Source: Micromonospora sonchi (lineage in GTDB: Bacteria > Actinomycetota > Actinomycetes > Mycobacteriales > Micromonosporaceae). Taken from it: a stretch of 64,000 nucleotides of DNA. Positions 57,536-64,000 of this stretch are shown one piece after another (positions within the stretch are counted from its first letter, which is position 1; every line of letters starts with the position of its first letter). The notes below the pieces were generated by a model. The model did not search any database and was not told where the DNA came from. It saw only the letters and a program-made list of their open reading frames with translations. The position numbers and the translations under genes were made by a program. The DNA lies in contig NZ_BMNB01000027.1 in NCBI RefSeq assembly GCF_014646235.1, positions 25,501 through 89,500 of the forward strand, written 5' to 3'.

Positions 57536-60427
57536 TCACACCCCGGCGACCTGCCATTCCTGGCTGGCATCGCCGCTGACCGGACGCTGGACGATCCTGG
57601 CGCCGTCCGCGCTGGAGCCGCCTTCGACGTCCACACACCACCCGTTGCGCACGTTGACGAGCCGGTAGTACCCACTGGTCGCCGCGGGGACCAGATTCCA
57701 CCACTGGTTGGTGCCGCCGTTGTCGGCCCACTGGATGAGTCCCTCGCCCTGGCCGGAGCCGCCCGGGCTGTCCAGGACCTTGCCGCTGCGGACGCTGGAC
57801 AGCCGGAACGAGCCATCCTGGTTCGGCAACAGCCGCCACTGCTGGTTGGTCGCGCCGGTCCACGGCCACTGGATGATGGACGCGCCGTCGGCGGTGGAGC
57901 CGCCGTTGACGTCCAGCGCCTTGCCGCTGCGCCGGTTGACCAACCGGGAGATGCCGGAGCCGGGACCGGCGGGCAGGCCGACGGCCACCTGCACCTGTTG
58001 CCCGGCGGTCAACGAGATCACCCGGGCGTGCGACCCGAGCGGGGACGAGGCGATCGGAGCGGAGGTGGTGAGGGATGCGATCCCCCGCCGGCTGATGAGC
58101 GTCATCGCCTGGGTGACCGCCGAGGTGAGGGTCACCGTGGTGGTGCGGCCGGGCAGATCCCAGGCGAGGCTGTCGATCCGGACCTGGTTGCGTCCGCGTA
58201 CGCCGGTGATGGTGCCCTTGGCGAGTTGGTCGGGCACGGCGGGCAGCAGCTCGACGATGCCGGGCCTGGTGTGGATGAGCGCTTCGCTGAGCACGGCCGG
58301 CAGGGCATTGGCCGCATCAGCGTTGTAGGTCTCCAGGTTCGGGTTGTGCGACGTCATGAGGGAACGGAAGATCATATTGTTGCCGATGATCTTGCGGAGG
58401 TTGCTGTAGACCCCGACGCCGTCCTTCAGCCGGGCGCTGGCGAGGGCCCGGTGCAGGCTGCCGTGCGCCGAGGTGTTCTCGTCGCCACGGAGCGCCAGGG
58501 CCCGCAGCCCGGCGGTGACGAGCGCCGGTTGGTCCTCGGGGTTGATCTCGTGCAGGGGCCAGGCCCCGTAGAGGTGGTGGACGTGCCGGTGGTTGTAACG
58601 ATCCGTGAGGCCGGGCCAGGACCATTCGGCGAGGGCGCCGCTGCCGTTGATGGTGTAGGGCGGAATCTTCGCCAACAGGGCAGTCCAGCGCGCGACACCC
58701 TGACCCGGGCCCTGTTCGACACCGAGCGCGTTGGCGGCGTCGATGGCCGCTCGTAGGGCGTGCTTGCCGGCCTGGATGTCGCCGGTGGCGTTGATCGCCA
58801 GCAGGACGTTGGTGCTGGCCGGCGAATTCTCCATCGAGAACGACGGCACGAACACCACCCGGCCGGACGCGTCGGTGCGAGTCAGGAAGTCCTCGTAGAA
58901 CAGGGCCAGTTCCATCAGCGCCGGGCCCAACTTGTCCGCCAGGAACGCCCGGTCGCCGGTGACCTGGTAGTACTCCAGCAACGGGTAGAACAGCCAGTCG
59001 GCGCCGCCGGTCCAGCACTGACCGGGGAAGCCGCCGTCGAAGTGCAGCATGTACCCGTACTCGCCGTCGGTTCGGGACGGGGCGAGGAAGCCGCGGGCGC
59101 CGTACAGGTTCCGGGCGTTGGTCCGCCAGTGGGCGAGTTGGCCGAGTACCAGGTTGAAGTAGCCCTGCATGGCATCGGTGAGGTCGAGAATGTTGCCGCC
59201 GGCAACCTGTAGGTTGACGTTGGCGTCGGTGGTGAAGTCGTCGGCCCAGGCACCGTTCCAGGTGCCGGCCCAGATTCCGGTCAGCCGGGGCGGCAGCACC
59301 CCGCTGGAGCTGATGAACAGGTAACGGCCGCTGTCGTAGAGCCGTTCCAGCAGTGCCAGGTCCATCGTGTCGCGATTGGCGTTCTGCCGGGTGATCAGCT
59401 CACTTGTCGACATCTGACGGTCGGTGGCAGACACGTTCAGGTCCAGCCGCGAGCGGTCGTACATCGCCGAGTGCTGGGCGATGTGCCGGGTACGCAGCGC
59501 ACCGTAGTCCGCGCTCACCACGGCCAGCGCCGCGTGCAATGGTTTGGCGTCCCACGCGGTGGCCGACTCGTACCGGTCTAGCTTGGTCAGCAGGACGAGC
59601 CTGGTAGCTGCGGCGACGACGATGGTCGACCCGACCGCGGTCACCGTCCCACCGGCGGGAACGACCCGGGTGACGCCCTCGAAACCGAACGCACCCTGCC
59701 CGGACGGGTAGGTGCCTCGCAGGTTCAGGTAGCCGGAGCCGTCGCTGACGGTGGCCAGGGTGCTGAAGCGGACCGAGCTCGGGACGCCGGCCAGGGAGGT
59801 GTTGACGCTCAACGTCGCGTCGATCGACCGGCCGGATGCGGGGGTCAGTTCGTGCACGATGATCTTGTCGGCTCGGGAGGCGAAGGCCCGGCGGGTCCAG
59901 GTACCACTGCCGTCCGTCCACGTGGACGTGACTTCGCCGGTTCGAAAGTCGGTGAGGCGGGCGTATCCGTTGGCGGTAGTCATGCCGGGGGTGCTGATCT
60001 GCAACTCGAAGCCGGGATGGTAGGTCTGCGTCCAGCGCAGGCTCCAGCCGGCGGCGAAGTCCGCGTTGGCACCACCGTAGTTCCCGGCCAGCGCCTTGTC
60101 CCGCACCCCGTTCAACCGGCCGGAGATCACCGGCGGGGTCGCGCCGCGGCTACCGTTGGGCATCACGAAGCGGTGATGATTGAAGATCACTTTCTCTAGC
60201 GTCGGCGCTCCGTACAGGACGGCCCCGTACTCACCGTTCCCGGTCAGGAAACCGTCCGTCCACGCTGTCGCGGCCCTGGTGTCGTAGATCCCCCGGTCGG
60301 GCAGTGTGACCCCCGGCGGTGCCGCTGCGGCCCGGTGGGCGCTCCCGGTCGAGGTCAGACCGACCGAGCCCGCGGTCAGCGCGGCGGCGGCGAGGACACC
60401 CCTGCGGCTCATGGGCAGATCAGTCAT
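57536..60427 (-). CDS. Secreted GH95-like glycosidase with CBM13
   Basis: The 963-residue protein has a Tat signal (MSRRGVLAAAALTAGSVG), an N-terminal beta domain with FLTGNGEYGAVLYGAPTLEKV, an (alpha/alpha)6 barrel at about 330-720 and a beta C-terminal domain. A ricin-type CBM13 spans about 825-963. GH95 residues can be proposed: DANVNLQVAGGN for the NxN pair, Glu in PSFSMENSPA and Asp in SARLKDGVGV. The usual NYWPA segment after NxN is replaced by VAGGNILDLTDA, so it may be a divergent subgroup. GH95 enzymes are alpha-L-fucosidases or alpha-L-galactosidases. ATG 60427 follows GAAAGGAACC. Confidence 0.85.
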   Translation of the reverse strand: MTDLPMSRRGVLAAAALTAGSVGLTSTGSAHRAAAAPPGVTLPDRGIYDTRAATAWTDGFLTGNGEYGAVLYGAPTLEKVIFNHHRFVMPNGSRGATPPVISGRLNGVRDKALAGNYGGANADFAAGWSLRWTQTYHPGFELQISTPGMTTANGYARLTDFRTGEVTSTWTDGSGTWTRRAFASRADKIIVHELTPASGRSIDATLSVNTSLAGVPSSVRFSTLATVSDGSGYLNLRGTYPSGQGAFGFEGVTRVVPAGGTVTAVGSTIVVAAATRLVLLTKLDRYESATAWDAKPLHAALAVVSADYGALRTRHIAQHSAMYDRSRLDLNVSATDRQMSTSELITRQNANRDTMDLALLERLYDSGRYLFISSSGVLPPRLTGIWAGTWNGAWADDFTTDANVNLQVAGGNILDLTDAMQGYFNLVLGQLAHWRTNARNLYGARGFLAPSRTDGEYGYMLHFDGGFPGQCWTGGADWLFYPLLEYYQVTGDRAFLADKLGPALMELALFYEDFLTRTDASGRVVFVPSFSMENSPASTNVLLAINATGDIQAGKHALRAAIDAANALGVEQGPGQGVARWTALLAKIPPYTINGSGALAEWSWPGLTDRYNHRHVHHLYGAWPLHEINPEDQPALVTAGLRALALRGDENTSAHGSLHRALASARLKDGVGVYSNLRKIIGNNMIFRSLMTSHNPNLETYNADAANALPAVLSEALIHTRPGIVELLPAVPDQLAKGTITGVRGRNQVRIDSLAWDLPGRTTTVTLTSAVTQAMTLISRRGIASLTTSAPIASSPLGSHARVISLTAGQQVQVAVGLPAGPGSGISRLVNRRSGKALDVNGGSTADGASIIQWPWTGATNQQWRLLPNQDGSFRLSSVRSGKVLDSPGGSGQGEGLIQWADNGGTNQWWNLVPAATSGYYRLVNVRNGWCVDVEGGSSADGARIVQRPVSGDASQEWQVAGV

Positions 60428-60491
60428 CCCGGTTCCTTTCACGATACGTGCAGCCACCGGCCATCGCCATGAGCATGCGAAGGACAGCAGG

Positions 60492-60537
60492 TCGAATCGG
60501 TTCGATGAATCCTAGGCGACGCAACGATGGTGGTCAA
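60492..60537 (-). promoter_or_regulatory. GH95 promoter and overlapping operator
   Basis: On the minus strand, -35 TTGACC (60537-60532), 17 bases and -10 TAGGAT (60514-60509) are close to consensus. The 14-bp inverted repeat TCGAATCGGTTCGA (60492-60505) covers the expected transcription start, a classic repressor position (LacI or GntR type). The remaining 60540-60834 stretch up to the TetR gene contains no credible gene. Confidence 0.65.
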
Positions 60538-60834
60538 TCTTGTGCGCGTCGGCGGTTGCGCCTGCCGGGGCGGACGGCCGCACCGGTCTCCGTGGTGTCA
60601 CCGCTGTGACGCCGTGCTGGGTGTTCGCTGCTCGGAGCCGGGTTGCGGCAGCGTCACGGCTGGACGGGCGCTGCGGTGCTCGTGTAGCGACAGCAGGACG
60701 ACCGAGCCCAGGACCAGCACGGGGCCAACCCATTGACTGGGGACGAGCCCATCAGTTCGTCGTCATCAGGGTTGAGGTGATCCACCCGAAGCCGCAACGG
60801 CGGCTGCACCACCGAGCTCGTCGAGGGGCCCCGC

Positions 60835-61473
60835 TCAGACGGCGTTCTGCGAGCTTTGTCGGCGGCTCTGAGCGATCAGCGGTGCCGTGAGGTCGGCGAC
60901 CGTCGTCAATGCGGCCTCCAGGGCAGGGCGGGGACTTTGCGTTCCCCCGGACCGCAGCCACTCGCGGAGCACCTGGTTGTGGGCGGCGACGAAGGACGCG
61001 GCCGCGACATGGGCCGCGAGGGCGGCCTCGGAGGTGTTCGGCAGCCTGCTCCGCAGGTAGTCACTGAGAACCCGTTCGTACCTGGCGACGCTGGCGACCT
61101 CGCGGTCTCGAAGAGCCGCGACTTCGCGCGTCAGCCGGTAGCGGGCGAGTGTTTGTTCTGGCGTCGCCATGAAGCTCTCGAAGATCAGCCTGGTTGCCTC
61201 GGCAACGGCGAAGACCGGCTCGGTGTTCGCTGAGGCACCGAGGTACCAACGCACGCGGTCCAAGACCGAGTCGTGATCAGGGAAGATCACGTCCTCCTTG
61301 GAGCGGAAGTGCCGGAAGAACGTGCGCCGCGCGACGCCCGCAGCCGTGGTGATGTCGTCGATGGTCGTGCTCTCGTACCCCTGGACCGTAAAGAGTTCGA
61401 AGGCGGCCCTTGCCAGTCGATCCCGAATGGGCTCCCCTGCTGAGGGAGCGGCCGGCGGGATGTTCGGGTACAT
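60835..61473 (-). CDS. TetR-family transcriptional regulator
   Basis: The 212-residue regulator has an N-terminal HTH at about residues 15-65 (FELFTVQGYESTTIDDITTA, AAGVARRTFFRHFRSKEDVI) and a helical ligand domain. ATG 61473 (MYPNIPPAAPS) is chosen over an in-frame start 66 bases upstream that would cross the operator region. It is divergent from the mutase/bioY/carboxylase genes and probably controls them through the inverted repeat between the two. Confidence 0.9.
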   Translation of the reverse strand: MYPNIPPAAPSAGEPIRDRLARAAFELFTVQGYESTTIDDITTAAGVARRTFFRHFRSKEDVIFPDHDSVLDRVRWYLGASANTEPVFAVAEATRLIFESFMATPEQTLARYRLTREVAALRDREVASVARYERVLSDYLRSRLPNTSEAALAAHVAAASFVAAHNQVLREWLRSGGTQSPRPALEAALTTVADLTAPLIAQSRRQSSQNAV

Positions 61474-61499
61474 GCTCGGACGATAGCATCTCAGCATTG

Positions 61500-61540
61500 A
61501 GTGACAGATCACAGGCACGCCATGCTTGAGATCTGTCACT
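61500..61540. promoter_or_regulatory. TetR operator region with 11-bp inverted repeat
   Basis: AGTGACAGATC (61500-61510) and GATCTGTCACT (61530-61540) are a perfect inverted repeat, with further partial symmetry outside (CTCAGCAT / ATGCTTGAG). It lies between the divergent TetR and mutase starts and overlaps a possible mutase -35 TTGAGA (61526-61531), so it fits two TetR half-operators or a pair of dimer sites. Confidence 0.6.
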
Positions 61541-61562
61541 GAGTGCCATTAGGGTCCCGGGT

Positions 61563-63155
<1,593 letters not shown>

Positions 63156-63208
63156 CGCCTCCATAACCGTCGACCAGTACCCTCCAGCGTCAACAGACAA
63201 GGACAGCG

Positions 63209-63823
63209 ATGACTACCGCGCTCAGCCTTCCCACTCCACTGCCCGTGCTGGCCGAATCCGCACTCCCGAGAGTGCTGACGCGTACCGGCGCCACGGTCGT
63301 CCTGGGTACGGCCTTGACCGCTCTCGCCGCTCAGGTCGTCGTACCGATTCCCGGCTCGCCCGTCCCGGTCACCGGGCAGACCTTCGCGGTCCTGTTGACC
63401 GCCGCCGCCCTCGGTCCGGCCCGGGGCCTGGCCAGCCAGGTGCTCTACCTGGCGCTCGGCGCCGCCGGGCTGCCCGTCTTCACGCAGGGCGCTCACGGCG
63501 TGCAGGCCCTGTTCGGCGCCACCGGCGGCTACCTCGTTGGTTTTCTGCTCGCCTCGCTGATCGTGGGCGCCGGCTCGCGTCGTGGCACCGACCGGTCGAT
63601 GCTTCGCGAGTTGGCAGTTCTGGCGCTGGCTTCGGCGGCGATCTACGCGTGCGGGGTGACCTGGTTGGCCATCGTGACCGGTATGGGCCTGGCCACGGCG
63701 GTCGCCGTCGGTATGGCGCCCTTCCTCGTCGGCGACGTCTTCAAGGCGGTACTGGCGTCAAGCCTCCTCCCGGCGGCCTGGAAGCTGGTCACCCGTCTCG
63801 ACTCCTCCGGATCCGCGCGATGA
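63209..63823 (+). CDS. bioY: BioY biotin transporter S component
   Basis: The 204-residue membrane protein has six helices and the BioY signatures VPIPGSPVPVTGQTFAVLL and GLPVFTQGAHGVQALFGATG, then GYLVGFLLASLIVG. It is the biotin-binding unit of an ECF transporter; the EcfA/T genes are not in view, and some BioY proteins act alone. The stop overlaps the carboxylase ATG (ATGA). Biotin supply for the adjacent biotin-dependent carboxylase explains the linkage. Confidence 0.93.
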   Translation: MTTALSLPTPLPVLAESALPRVLTRTGATVVLGTALTALAAQVVVPIPGSPVPVTGQTFAVLLTAAALGPARGLASQVLYLALGAAGLPVFTQGAHGVQALFGATGGYLVGFLLASLIVGAGSRRGTDRSMLRELAVLALASAAIYACGVTWLAIVTGMGLATAVAVGMAPFLVGDVFKAVLASSLLPAAWKLVTRLDSSGSAR

Positions 63824-64000
63824 GCGGGGAAACGGTCTCGGTGACCGAGACGGGGATCAGCATCCACAGCACTGCGGGTAAGTTGGCGGACCTGACGCGT
63901 CGGGTCGAGGAAGCGGCACACGCCGGGTCGGCCCGCGCGGTGCAGAAGCAGCATGCCAGGGGTAAGAAGACCGCCCGGGAACGGATCGGGATGCTGCTGG
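63820..64000 (+). CDS. Acyl-CoA carboxylase beta subunit, N-terminal part
   Basis: The first 60 codons are seen: SGETVSVTETGISIHSTAGK then LADLTRRVEEAAHAGSARAV and QKQHARGKKTARERIGMLL. The RxxEA...GxxKAVxKQHxxGKxTARERI pattern is the N-terminus of AccD/PccB carboxyltransferase subunits. The gene continues beyond the window. With the mutase and bioY it suggests a propionyl-CoA to methylmalonyl-CoA to succinyl-CoA module. ATG 63820 overlaps the bioY stop by 4 bases. Confidence 0.9.
   Translation, partial: MSGETVSVTETGISIHSTAGKLADLTRRVEEAAHAGSARAVQKQHARGKKTARERIGMLL

Overview
The window is GC-rich actinomycete chromosome. The evidence is GC-saturated third codon positions, many GTG starts, mycothiol-type and FurA-KatG genes, XRE/TPR regulators, ECF sigma factors with C-terminal extensions, and a secretome of enzymes carrying ricin-type (CBM13) or CBM2 modules. 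A GGGCCC-rich hairpin repeat at 2530 and the secreted glycosidases fit Micromonosporaceae (a Micromonospora-like organism). That assignment is an inference from style, not a database match.

Layout. 1-8.2 kb: a truncated gene of unknown function, an MFS exporter, a FecCD-type importer operon ending in a SAM methyltransferase, and an oxidoreductase pair behind a textbook SoxR/MerR-type promoter. 8.2-13.8 kb: accessory DNA with a frameshifted XRE/TPR regulator at the end of an operon of tiny overlapping genes, a second XRE regulator, an hsdM relic, long inverted repeats and a 28-bp tandem repeat array. 13.9-33 kb: a carbohydrate-uptake island. A CUT2 importer operon carries a sugar isomerase and a secreted GH141-like beta-helix glycosidase. 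A 1187-residue ThuA/sugar-dehydrogenase/PKD/CBM protein diverges from it. A CUT1 importer operon follows with an enolase-superfamily acid-sugar dehydratase, a GntR/FCD regulator and a secreted CBM13 esterase. The importer and esterase promoters share the motif TGACGTRTGACGT over their -35 boxes, which suggests one GntR regulon.

33-42 kb: a membrane protein, furA-katG, a GNAT enzyme, a DUF574-type methyltransferase, an AA10 LPMO-CBM2 and a long acyl-CoA oxidase/dehydrogenase. 42-55 kb: three ECF sigma factors of the extended ECF42 (two) and ECF41 (one) types, each beside its usual partner (DGPF/YCII proteins, carboxymuconolactone decarboxylase) and with matching promoter sequences. They are interspersed with relics of a Tc/RHS toxin, an SDR, an NRPS adenylation domain and a shortened immunity-like protein, plus a DEAD-box helicase and an orphan FtsX permease. 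55-61 kb: a DUF4139 protein, a small secreted protein and a CBM13-tagged GH95 enzyme behind a readable promoter/operator. 61-64 kb: a TetR-controlled module of a B12-domain-less methylmalonyl-CoA-mutase-type subunit, BioY and the start of a biotin-dependent acyl-CoA carboxylase beta subunit.

Two themes stand out. One is a coordinated secreted-glycosidase/importer system that probably degrades a fucose- or uronate-containing plant polymer. The other is a dense set of DNA-level signals (operators, hairpins, ECF promoters) that tie neighbouring genes into regulons. No tRNA, rRNA, CRISPR array or complete insertion sequence was seen.
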